From: Bactrocera neohumeralis
Taxonomy: Eukaryota; Arthropoda; Insecta; Diptera; Tephritidae
Assembly (NCBI RefSeq): GCF_024586455.1
Contig: NC_065920.1
Span: forward strand, 73,772,215 to 73,836,214
Reading direction: 5' to 3'
Length of the DNA stretch: 64,000 bases
In this document: piece after piece, positions 35,672-44,820 of the stretch
How positions within the stretch are numbered: the first letter of the stretch is position 1
Layout of the letters: every line of letters starts with the position of its first letter
Program-made: the position numbers and the translations under genes
The notes under the pieces: model-generated
Told to the model about the DNA's origin: nothing
Database searches by the model: none
Seen by the model: the letters and a program-made list of their open reading frames with translations, nothing else

Positions 35672-36865
35672 TCAAATAAGTCTCATAACCACTGAATTGA
35701 TTTTGGAAGAGAATAAAAATACCGTCGACGAAATTGATATAGCAGAGTTTCTTCCTTTTCGCTGTTTGGCGCCAATTGGATATTTCAAGTGTAGCCAGGT
35801 CCTCTCCATCTGGCCTTTCCAACGGAGTGGAGGTTTTCCTCTGCCTCTGCTTCCCCCGGTGACTGCTGCGTCAAATACTCTCACAGCTGGAATGTTTCCA
35901 TCCATTCGGACGACAAGACCTAGCCAGCGTAGCCGCGGTCTCTTAATTTACTGAACTATGTCAATGTCTTAGAGCTCATCCTTCCATCGAATGCGGTATT
36001 CGCCATTGCCAATGCGCAAAGGACCATAAATCTTCTGCAAAACCTTTCTCTCGAAAACTCGTAACGCCTACTCATCAGATGTTGTCATCGCCTCTGCACC
36101 ATATAACAGGACGGGAATGTCTCGGTTTAGTTCTGCAGCTCGTATTATTTTCTCCAGAAGCAGGTTGAAGAAGTCGCACGATAGGGAGTAGCCTTGCCTG
36201 AAACCTCGTTTGGTATCGAACGGCTCGGAGTGGTCCTTCCCGATCCTGACGAAGCTTTTGGTGTTGCTCAACGTCAGCTTACACAGCCGTATTAGCTTTG
36301 CGGAGATACCAAGTTCAGATATAGCGGCATACAGGCAACTCCTTTTCGTGCGGTCGAAGGCGGCTTTAAAATCGTGTGTTCTATAATTTTAGTGTGCTTT
36401 GGGCATCAGTCACTAGATCAGCTCTCGGGGTTCTACAAGAGTATGCACTGGTCTTGAAACCTTCTGTTAGTCGCCGCATCTTTTCGTAGAATTTTCGAGC
36501 ATTACCTCTGTCGGCCAGCTTCTCTAGCTCTACTTACTCACGAATTTCGACCTATCTCTCTGCCGTCGGAGAGGAGGGGCAAATTAGCAATATCTTGGAG
36601 AACTTCTCTTTGATGTGGATTGTGGATAGACATTCATGCACCGGGGTGAATGCCATTATTCATTTGCGCTCCTTCATATGGCCACAAGGACCTACTCGTC
36701 TAAGTCCTTTTCCCGTCCATCGCACTTCTTGGACGGCGGTGATGTCAGCCTCTACTCTTACGAGGGACCGGGCATTCCAGGTGCATGCCCTTAAATCGTA
36801 GTCCTTAATACGTTTGCAGTGGTCGTTATTATAAGAATGGCGCTCAAAGAACTTTCCTCTCACAT
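35672..36865 (-). mobile_element. RTE-like LINE remnant (endonuclease to C-terminus)
   Basis: Minus-strand pieces in order: an AP-endonuclease start (RACTWNARSL and ITAVQEVRWTGKGLRR, about 36790-36680), the RT (FVRIGKDHSEPFDTKRGFRQ then SCDFFNLLLEKIIRAAELNR, about 36260-36120), VLLYGAEAMTTSDE near 36090, RGRGKPPLRWKGQMERTWL near 35830, and LEISNWRQTAKRKK near 35770. The pieces are in different frames and the RT core is partly deleted. The order matches the copy at 27130-27925, which is inverted relative to this one. Both lie in the presumed first intron of l(2)34Fc. Confidence 0.7.
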
Positions 36866-37380
36866 GGCTCCATCCTCCATTTTTAGAATTTTAGTATGTT
36901 ATTTTTAAAGGTATACACTTTCGAAGTATAAAAAATGGGTTTCTTTTTAATATCACGCCCCTTAAATGAAACGTTTCAACAAAAAATATCACGAAAAGTG
37001 CATTTTCTCTGACTTGTAAGTGAATATATCCCCTTAAATGGTTCTAACGGTATATTAACTGTATAATGAGCAGGTTAAGTCTAGTTCGGGATTTTATCAT
37101 TTCCCTTCCCTCTTTTAATAATCAATGAAACACATACAATGGGAGAGTTTGTACAATTCGAATTTGTGAACAGTTAACTGTCATTATGCTTCATATTTCC
37201 AATAGGGACTCATATTTTTCCTACATATTGACATTTTACGATATATGCATGCATATAAACAAGACGAGTATGTGTGAGTAAGTTTGCATTTACATTTACT
37301 TTACGGTTTTGCATGGAAAATGTTTTTATGTTAAACGTGATGCATATATTTGCATTTCATAATGTTTTTGTTTTTACATT

Positions 37381-37566
37381 TTATTGTTGCTTTTTTTCAC
37401 AAAATATGTTCCCCTTAATTACGGGCGCTAATTGACGTCTGCCATGAGCGATGGGTGCTGGTGGACCATAGTTAAACAACAGATAATAAATATTAATGAA
37501 ACACACACACATATACATACAAATCAACATAAAAGTAATAAAAAGAAGTAAACCGGCAACTATTAG
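37381..37566 (-). CDS. Possible small membrane-protein exon, unrecognised
   Basis: Speculative. A minus-strand open segment after an acceptor-like ttattcag|CT encodes a strongly hydrophobic stretch (LIVAGLLLFITFMLICMYMC) followed by a short, more GC-rich tail containing YGPPAPIAHGRRQLAPVIKG and a stop at 37381. The tail differs in composition from the AT-rich surroundings, which is the main reason to think it coding. No ATG fits well (the longer frame opens at TTG), so it would be a last exon of a gene whose other exons I cannot find. It lies opposite l(2)34Fc. Confidence 0.25.
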   Translation of the reverse strand, partial: LIVAGLLLFITFMLICMYMCVCFINIYYLLFNYGPPAPIAHGRRQLAPVIKGNIFCEKKQQ

Positions 37567-37709
37567 CTGAATAAATGTATTGCAAAACAGTAAATAACTT
37601 CTAATGACATACAAAACCTCCTTTTTTTATTTATAAGCAATTCATTTACATAAACTTACACTCTAACCCATTAACTTGTTGTTTTTCCCACAGCTTTACA
37701 CCTGTCAAT

Positions 37710-38266
37710 ATGTTCCGCTTGCTGCTGCTTACCGCCTGCTTGGCCGCGCCCGCCTACAGCTACTCAGCCGGTGCGCCCACCAACATCTGCTCTAACGGTT
37801 TGACGCCCGAACACGGTGTCGATGGCCAGAGCTCGCCGGTGCCATATAGCTTCTCGGGCGACAGCAAGGCACAGAATGGCAAAGTTTCACTCACACTTGG
37901 TGGCTCGAATGGTTTCTTGGGCTTCGCGGTGCAGGCACGTGATGCCAACGATAAGCCAGTGGGTAAATTCAAAGTGGTCGAGGGCACTAAATCCCAAACG
38001 TTAACTTGCGGCGCTGCTGATGTGAGTGCCAAAATACAAAATACAAAAAAAAATTAATGAAGTGATAAACATTTAATTTAACTTTGTTTTTACTATTTCA
38101 GGACACACTTACCCACAAGAAGATTCCGCATGACAGTCCCATTAAGAGCGTAGCTTTCGACTGGGATCCAGCAGGTTATAAGGGTAAAGTAAAATTTGTA
38201 GCTACTGTTGCTCAAGACGGTGGTACCTACTGGATCCGTAAGGTGCTCAAGGAGGTCGAGGTTTAA
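37710..38266 (+). CDS. l(2)34Fc: Reeler-domain putative defence protein (l(2)34Fc-like)
   Basis: Small secreted protein of 158 aa, coding exons 37710-38021 and 38102-38266, joined at phase 0. Signal peptide MFRLLLLTACLAAPAYSYSA, then a reeler (reelin N-terminal-like) domain with SLTLGGSNGFLGFAVQARD, PVGKFKVVEG, a Cys pair (ICSNG, LTCGA), and the final SVAFDWDPAGYKGKVKFVAT. The family is linked to insect immune response; the biochemical role is unknown. A strong acceptor 16 bases before the ATG shows that a non-coding exon lies upstream, probably at 28.6 kb. A tandem paralogue follows 1.2 kb downstream. An AATAAA lies about 100 bases after the stop. Confidence 0.9.
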
Positions 38267-38699
38267 ATTTTTAACTTGCATTTACTTTGTTTTGATAAGA
38301 AAAATATTCGTTTTTACAAATTTACATAAAATCTAAAACAACATTTGTAGAATTTAAAGATGTGAAATAAAACTATAAAGTATTTTTGTGTGATAGAAGG
38401 ACTTTTGTATGTTATTATTATTTTGAGGGAAGATCGATCAGATTTCCATGAAAAAAATTATGGATCATCAGGTTTGGTTAGGTCTGAAAGATCTCTGTGA
38501 CTGAATTACCACCTAACCCCAATGATTTGACACCCCTCTCCCTTTGGTCTTTGGTCTGACCCCGTCAATACAGAATTACCACCACAGCACAGCACAGGGT
38601 GTTAACGGAAACGGCACGGCCAAGGGGTTATTTTGGATCGGTAAGTAACAAAAATCTTCATCTGTTCAATAACCAAATATTTTGGATCTACGTACATAA

Positions 38700-38780
38700 C
38701 TAAAATTGACCCTGATTTTTTATCCGGCATAAGACTATCAACTCAACAGAATTTTACCGCACAACAACAATAATCTTATT
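38700..38780 (+). repeat. LINE 3' tail fragment
   Basis: Contains TATCCGGCATAAGACTATCA and CCGCACAACAACAATAATC, a relative of the fragment at 31190-31330 in the other orientation. It sits between the two reeler genes. Confidence 0.4.
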
Positions 38781-39278
38781 TTGAAAGTTCATACGCGTGC
38801 CTCCGAGTTGACATTCATTGTCTGGACCCATTCCATCGATTATACTGGTAAACGGTCTGTAGGTGTTTATGTAGCAGTACCCACGCTTTGCCACAATAGC
38901 GAGTAATATTTTTGTCTTTATACATTTTTTTGAGATATAATAAATATAAACTAAAGGGTAACCTGTAAATAATTGAATTACTTGTGCTCTTCTAATGGAA
39001 TTTAAATGGTTCCGAGGTCCCTAAAATAATTTCTGCCTTCGTAACTACGACCCTCGGTTGAATTTTCGAATTTTTAATCTTTCTGATTTTTATCTTCAAT
39101 AACCATATTCATTCATTTCCATCAGGTCATTGCTGTTAAGGCCTTGCCACAAGCTTTATATGCTCGATTTAACCAAGAACATCCATAACTAAAATAATCC
39201 CATTTTATAAAAAATTATATTTTGTTAACAATCATATTTGCAAATTATTTTAGTTTGTAGAAATTACTTTGTTGGCAC

Positions 39279-39284
39279 TATAAA
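39279..39284 (+). promoter_or_regulatory. TATA box of the second reeler gene
   Basis: TATAAA at 39279-39284 lies 174 bases before the ATG of the second reeler gene, with no acceptor-like sequence in between. This gene therefore seems to start locally and, unlike its neighbour, lacks a distant leader exon. Confidence 0.45.
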
Positions 39285-39457
39285 TGTAACGCATTGCACT
39301 TCAAAACAAAGTCAAAACAATTATTTCATATAGGCTCATACAAAAAGTCATTAATTTTTTAACAAAATTAAAAGAAAAGATCCAAATTTTGGTTAACAAA
39401 AATTTTTTATTATTTCCATTAAATTTCTTAATACCACAAAATTAAAATTTGTAAAAA

Positions 39458-39990
39458 ATGTTTCGCGTGCTTTCGATTGCATTTTGCCTAATACCCACAA
39501 TCCTTTACGCTTCAACAGTTCTGCCACCGGACTTTTGCCATTACGGAAGTGTCGAACAACATCAAGCGCCACCGCCGCAAACATTGCCCAAAGCCGAAGA
39601 CAATAGCAATGCAAATGAGGAGAAATTCCAGCTACGTTTAAGCGGCGGCAATGGCGGCTTTTCAGGCTTTGCGATACAAGCACAAGATCCCAGTGGTGCA
39701 CCAGTGGGCAGATTTCAAATTATCGATGAGCATAATTCCAAAACTATGGCGTGCAAGAATTTGGATGTGAGTGCCAACTCATGAATATTATACAATATTG
39801 GAAATATTTAAGATTTTTATTTGTACAGGATACGATCTTGCATGCGGAAACTCAAGAGGAGGGTCCGCTCAAAAGTGTTGACTTTTCTTGGATACCAGCT
39901 GGTTATCAGGGCACTGTGCGTTTTGTTGCTACCTTGGCAAAGGAAGGAGGTCAGTGGGTGCGTCGCACACTTAAAGAGATTAACGTGTGA
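39458..39990 (+). CDS. Reeler-domain putative defence protein, tandem paralogue
   Basis: Protein of 156 aa from exons 39458-39766 and 39829-39990. It has a signal peptide (MFRVLSIAFCLIPTILYAST), then LPPDFCHYG, a Pro/Gln/Asn-rich linker, and the reeler domain RLSGGNGGFSGFAIQAQD, APVGRFQIID, KTMACKN, SVDFSWIPAGYQGTVRFVAT, ending RRTLKEINV. It shares with the upstream gene the same intron position and phase (after a codon for Asp, phase 0) and even the same nine donor bases, GTGAGTGCC. It is therefore a tandem duplicate, now well diverged. Role as for its neighbour, inferred. Confidence 0.88.
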
Positions 39991-40476
39991 ATGTAATAAG
40001 GACGGATGGTGATAAATGCTATATCTGACACCTCTTAACCTTTTTTATGTTACTCGAAACTTAAATATCATCAACGATGCGATTATAACTATCAATAAGC
40101 CCACTCAACCAAAATTATAAATGAAAGGATTTTGTGATACGTAAACTTTATTACTCAAAATTAACCGAAACATTTATATAGCTCTTTGCACCAACATACT
40201 TGTATATATTAAATAAACACAAAATATATTATTTAAAAAATCGTCATAAAACTTACATCTTGTAGTTCGTATATATATTATTACAATGTGCTTAATGTAT
40301 AATTAAATTCGCAGTCTTTTACTCTAAATACTTAACAGCTAATATAAAAATATTTATTCATGCTTAACAGAGTATATATTATAAATGCGTTGCAGGCATA
40401 GTGTTTAGATAAAATAAAATTCATACAAAATTGCATGAATTATGCATACTTAATGCACATCAGTTGCAGCACAGTC

Positions 40477-41951
40477 CTACTCCATGAGATGCGTTATAAA
40501 CCCTTGCACATATCCATTTCGATAGAATATGTCATCATCATTTTCTCGCTGCCAGTTACGTAATGGACGGATATCGCGATAAGGATTCACCTTTACATCA
40601 AATATCCGTTCTATGCGCGTCTCTATGCCATTTCTTAAAGCTACACGTTTAACAGCACAAAAATCCAAATCTGCTTCCACGCGTGTTAATGAGGTAAATA
40701 TGATTGGTGTATTATGGCTTTTTATCAATTGTAAAATGCCACCGGACCATGTATCCTTGCTTGCGCAGGAATCACCTGGCACACCAAGGAGACTTTGTTC
40801 CTTTTGTTCTTCAATGGTCTCAGGAGCATGTTCAGAGAAACCGCAATTGAAGATACAAATTATTGATGGCTTAATAGAGTTAGTTTTAGCAAAATCTTGA
40901 AAAAGCATGCGATGGCTCACATATAAAACAGTACGGTCGGCACCCTGTAGGAATGTTTGAAATCGATTTCATCAGTATAAATATTTATGTGGTAACATTA
41001 GCTTAAAAAATCTATTCTGACCTTATAATTAAAAGTGCATTCACGTTTAGCTGCGCCCAAAACATCAGGTCCAATAAAATATAGTTCCAATCTGGTAAAG
41101 TTTGGATATTGTAGGAAAAACCACTTCGTATGTATTTGAAGAAACCAAAAGTCTTGTTCCACTGTAGCGCCCAAGATGAAAATTATAAATTTTTTGGCAT
41201 TAACTGTATCCACATCAATGAATTGGAGTGCGAACAAAATGGTACCAATACAACTAAAGTCTCCTACAGTAGCGAAGGTTTGGTAGTTTTCCATTGAGGC
41301 TGTTGGCTTTGCAGGTAGCTTTTTTGAAAATATATATTCAATAGCGCCACTTATATCGGTTTTCAATAAATCTGGCACACGTTTACCCAATTCACCCAAA
41401 AGATTGTCGGGATAAATCCGGGCTTGCACTTTATATGGACAGTAATATATTTGCAGTTGACTACAACGTTTTTTATGACGTTCAAGATCCTCGGCGGCAT
41501 GTTGAGAGGAACAATAGGAAGTACCAAAACAGCGATTACAACTACGCAGACCTTCAAAACTGTAACACACTTCACAATGTGCTGGGAAAGAAGTTAATTC
41601 TTCTTCGTGGAATTCCAGTTTTCGTTTTAGGTTTGTTTTAAGTAAGTATTTTACTTGTAGTATAGCTCGTTCCATAGTAAATATATTGTGAGGTTGGCCA
41701 CTTAGTAGAAACGGGTGCTTTATTTTATAGGTATTCATAATTTTCCTAATGCCTCGGCAGAATTCACGGTGAAGCGGCCAATCAAGACGTTGATGTTGTT
41801 GACTACAATACAGTACCAGTTGGCAGCCGCTGCATTTCTGTAATCTTGTTGTTAGTGGTTTCTTCGAGGGCAAGGCTCCCCTTACTTGCTTGTCTAACTC
41901 GATTAGAAGACAAACATTGCAGCAGCGGTTGGAACACATATCATAACCCAT
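40477..41951 (-). CDS. MYND zinc-finger protein with MSS51-type C-terminal domain
   Basis: 465 aa from exons 41951-41022 and 40944-40477 (phase 0). Near the N-terminus there are Cys pairs and a MYND-type finger (LQKCSGCQLVLYCSQQHQRL then DWPLHREFC). A second Cys/His cluster follows (HCEVCYSFEGLRSCNRC, TSYCSSQHAAEDLERHKKRC). The C-terminal half (GDFSCIGTILFALQF, LYFIGPDVLGA, CIFNCGFSEH, GGILQLIKSHNTPIIFTSLT) resembles the domain of MSS51-like proteins. Molecular role in flies not known to me. The 77-nt intron uses a GTCAGA donor, weaker than its neighbours. Divergent from the mTERF gene with 529 bases between start codons. Confidence 0.82.
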
Positions 41952-42480
41952 TTTAGAATATGTTATTAATCAAAGGAATAATAATAAAAAAAAATATTAG
42001 ATAGTTTTAAGTTATTTTACAGAATAGTGTTATTTTTGATGAAAAACGCGGTAATAGTTAATTGGAACAGTTAAGCAGCTGTACACGAAAACAAAAACAA
42101 AAATCACATGCAATTTGATTTGAATCAAAACTCAAATTGATATCTGTACTCCAAACTATCGATATTTTTAATTTTTATCGAATACCTTCTAAATTCAAAT
42201 AATAAAATTTGTGCAAGAGGATTACAACTAAACAAAATGTATAAGCCCAAACGGCTATTTGTTTTCCTAAAACAACAATTATATCTTTTTTCGCAACTAA
42301 TTAATAAAATTCGATAATTAATAAGATCATCTGCCTGGTCACACCATATAAAAGGTAGTTGGCAATGCCAAAATTTCACAGCTGATTTTACAGCTGTGCC
42401 AAATTACTTTTGGAGGAAACGTTATTCTATAAGTGATTATTCTTTTAATTGATATAAAAGTTTGTGAAATTCGCAAAAAT
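41952..42480. promoter_or_regulatory. Divergent promoter of the MYND and mTERF genes
   Basis: The 529 bases between opposed start codons contain a perfect DRE octamer TATCGATA at 42157-42164. They also contain three CAGCTG E-boxes (near 42076, 42379-42386 as CAGCTGAT, and 42391-42398 as CAGCTGTG). DRE and AWCAGCTGWT are classic Drosophila housekeeping core-promoter elements. DREF, the DRE-binding factor, is known to control several genes of mitochondrial genome maintenance, which fits the mTERF gene on the right. Confidence 0.6.
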
Positions 42481-44015
42481 ATGTACAGCCAAGTGCTGAG
42501 AAATTTTCAACGTATATTAGTGCTTCAAACATCGAGATCTACTCATATCACTAACAATACATTTCACTGTGTTTGCCGAAAATTCGTAGTATATCCCGCT
42601 AATCATTTATCGCTGAGTAGTGTTAGGCGCCTTCATGACAACTGGGAATCTTCTGTAGAAAACAACAAAAACGCCGATTCGTCATTTACCCCTGACCCAA
42701 GTCAGTTGGATTCCCCACGAGGAAATGAACGTGATTATATTGTAGAATATTGCTTAGAGCACGAAAAACCGCGACGCTATATTCTTGTTGAAGCACTACG
42801 TACGCGCTATCGGCTAACGGATAACGATGTCGAACGTATTATGAAAGATGAAGTGGTCAAAAAAACTTTCCACAAACGTTCCCTCGTACGGGCATTAGAG
42901 TTGCTTTGTCTTGAAGGTGTAACAAAAGAAAGCTTCTTAAGCTATCCATGGATATTAACGATCGACAAAGGTATGCACCTACAAAAACTTTATATATTTG
43001 TTTTAAATAATTTAGTGAAATTTCTTCTTAGTGCGTTTGCAAGACAAATTAACGATTATACGTACACTTCCGGTACGTGATATTAATCACTTTGTGCCTT
43101 TTCTGCGTTTGACTTTACCGCGTCTACGAAAGTTGGTATCAATTATGAATTCAGAATCGAAAGTTATACCACAAGGAAATCGTGTTTATTACATCAGCGA
43201 ACTACTAAATACAGACCCAAAGTTAGTGACAAAGTATTTATCAAAACGTTTGTTTATTTTGGAAATGCCTTTTGAAATGTTAGAGCAGAATCTTAAGCAC
43301 ATGATAAACTACAATGTGTCACCAATAAATATTTTGAAAGATCTTTGGGCTTTTCGTTACACACCAAAATCTGTGGAATTGCGTTTGGAACGTGCAAAAC
43401 GTGCTAAAAAAGATAAGATTATGCCATGGATGGTACGTTGCCCAGAACCCATATTGCAAAGGTAAGTGGAAATATGCCTAAAACGTGTTCTGTGCGGTTG
43501 AAAATTATTTTGCTTCACGATTTGTTATTCGCATGAATAACAGATCCTTTAAGCTTACTTTAGACGAACTCGCTGTGTTGGGTGACAAAAAGAATGTAGT
43601 CGAATATGTAGCTGAACGTTTGGAATTCGATGTCGAAACTATGAAATGCATAATGGAAAGGCATCCAGCTGTTATGCGTGTGCGCGTAACAAAGGTAAGC
43701 AATCAATAATTCACTGACATTCAGTACATGACATTTTTCATTTTGCAGATAAAAGAAGTCCTTGATTATTTGCTGAATGAAGCGGGATTCACGCGACATG
43801 AAATCGCGAATGTACCACGGATTCTATGCCACGGTTTAGACACAACTAAGCAACGTATAGAAGAACTTAAATCGTACGGTTGCCGTCCCACAAGCTTAGT
43901 TATTGTGTGTCGCAGCAAACGTGAATACGAAAAATTTGTAAAATCCTGGCTGGAAATGGATTTAAAAATGCATAAATACAAGGAAAAGAGTCAAACCAAT
44001 GAAGAACAAACATAG
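42481..44015 (+). CDS. mTTF: mTERF-family mitochondrial transcription termination factor
   Basis: 445 aa from exons 42481-42970, 43032-43461, 43544-43694 and 43749-44015; phases close. The start is the ATG at 42481. The N-terminus is rich in Arg/Ser/Thr and poor in acids (MYSQVLRNFQRILVLQTSRS), as in a mitochondrial presequence. The body shows mTERF helical repeats with their Pro and hydrophobic pattern (SFLSYPWILTIDK, SKRLFILEMPFEMLEQNLKH, MKCIMERHPAVMRV, IANVPRILCHGLD, KQRIEELKSYGCRPTSLVIV). Expected to bind mitochondrial DNA. The symbol is a best guess: Drosophila mTTF and the related mTerf5 are both candidates. Divergent from the MYND gene. Confidence 0.85.
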
Positions 44016-44099
44016 TTAATAAGTAATTTATTTTCGATTTTGTTATATTTTGTAAGTTTTGAAAATATATTATAGTTAACTAAAACAAAAAGAGACCGT

Positions 44100-44820
44100 T
44101 TTATTATCCAGTTGATATTTTAGTGTTTTATGTGATCTGTTACTGAAAGAAGGTCAAAGAAAAATTCATTTAAAAAACCAATGAGAAAAAATCGACTCGG
44201 CATTTTATCATCATCATTATACCGTAAACAAGATTTTTTAAGTTTTCCACGAAATCTGTAACACATAGAAGGAAAAGCTAGGTCAACGTAACAAGCTGAG
44301 TCTATTAAATCATGCCCGTCTTTCTGTACATTTAACTAGTCTCTTAGTTTTTGATATATCGATCTGAAATTTTACAAACGTTATTTTCTCACCAACGTGC
44401 TGCTCAGCTATAGCTGTCATATAAACTGAACGATCAAAATTCAGTGTTTGTATGAAAAGCTTTTTTGTTTCAAGAAACAACTTTACAAAATTTGGCTCGA
44501 ATTATTGTTTAAGGCAGCTCTACAATATTTAAAGAAATCGTTCAGTTCAGACCACTATAGCATATAGCTGCCATACAAACTGAACGATCAAAATCAAGTT
44601 TTTGTATAGAAAACTGTTTTTGTTTTTTGATAATATATCTTCTTGAAATTTGGCATGGATTATTGTTCAGGGCAATGCTAAAATCTCGGAGGAAATTGTT
44701 TAGATCGGACCACTTTAATATACAGCTGCCATACAAACTGACTGATAAAATCAAAATAAAGAAATTTGTATACCCTCCTATGCTAAACGAAATGCACCTG
44801 CAGCCGAAATTAACGTGTGT
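44100..44820 (+). repeat. Hairpin-ended dispersed repeat, copy E
   Basis: Carries AACAAGCTGAGTCTATTAAA, CACTATAGCATATAGCTGCC and CATACAAACTGAACGATC. It ends near 44815 with ACCTGCAGCCGAAATTAAC. It lies just after the mTERF gene. Confidence 0.75.

Noticed and set aside
42433..42480. Upstream extension of the mTERF frame from a GTG
   Set aside because: The ATG at 42481 gives a good mitochondrial presequence; the extension is hydrophobic UTR-like sequence.
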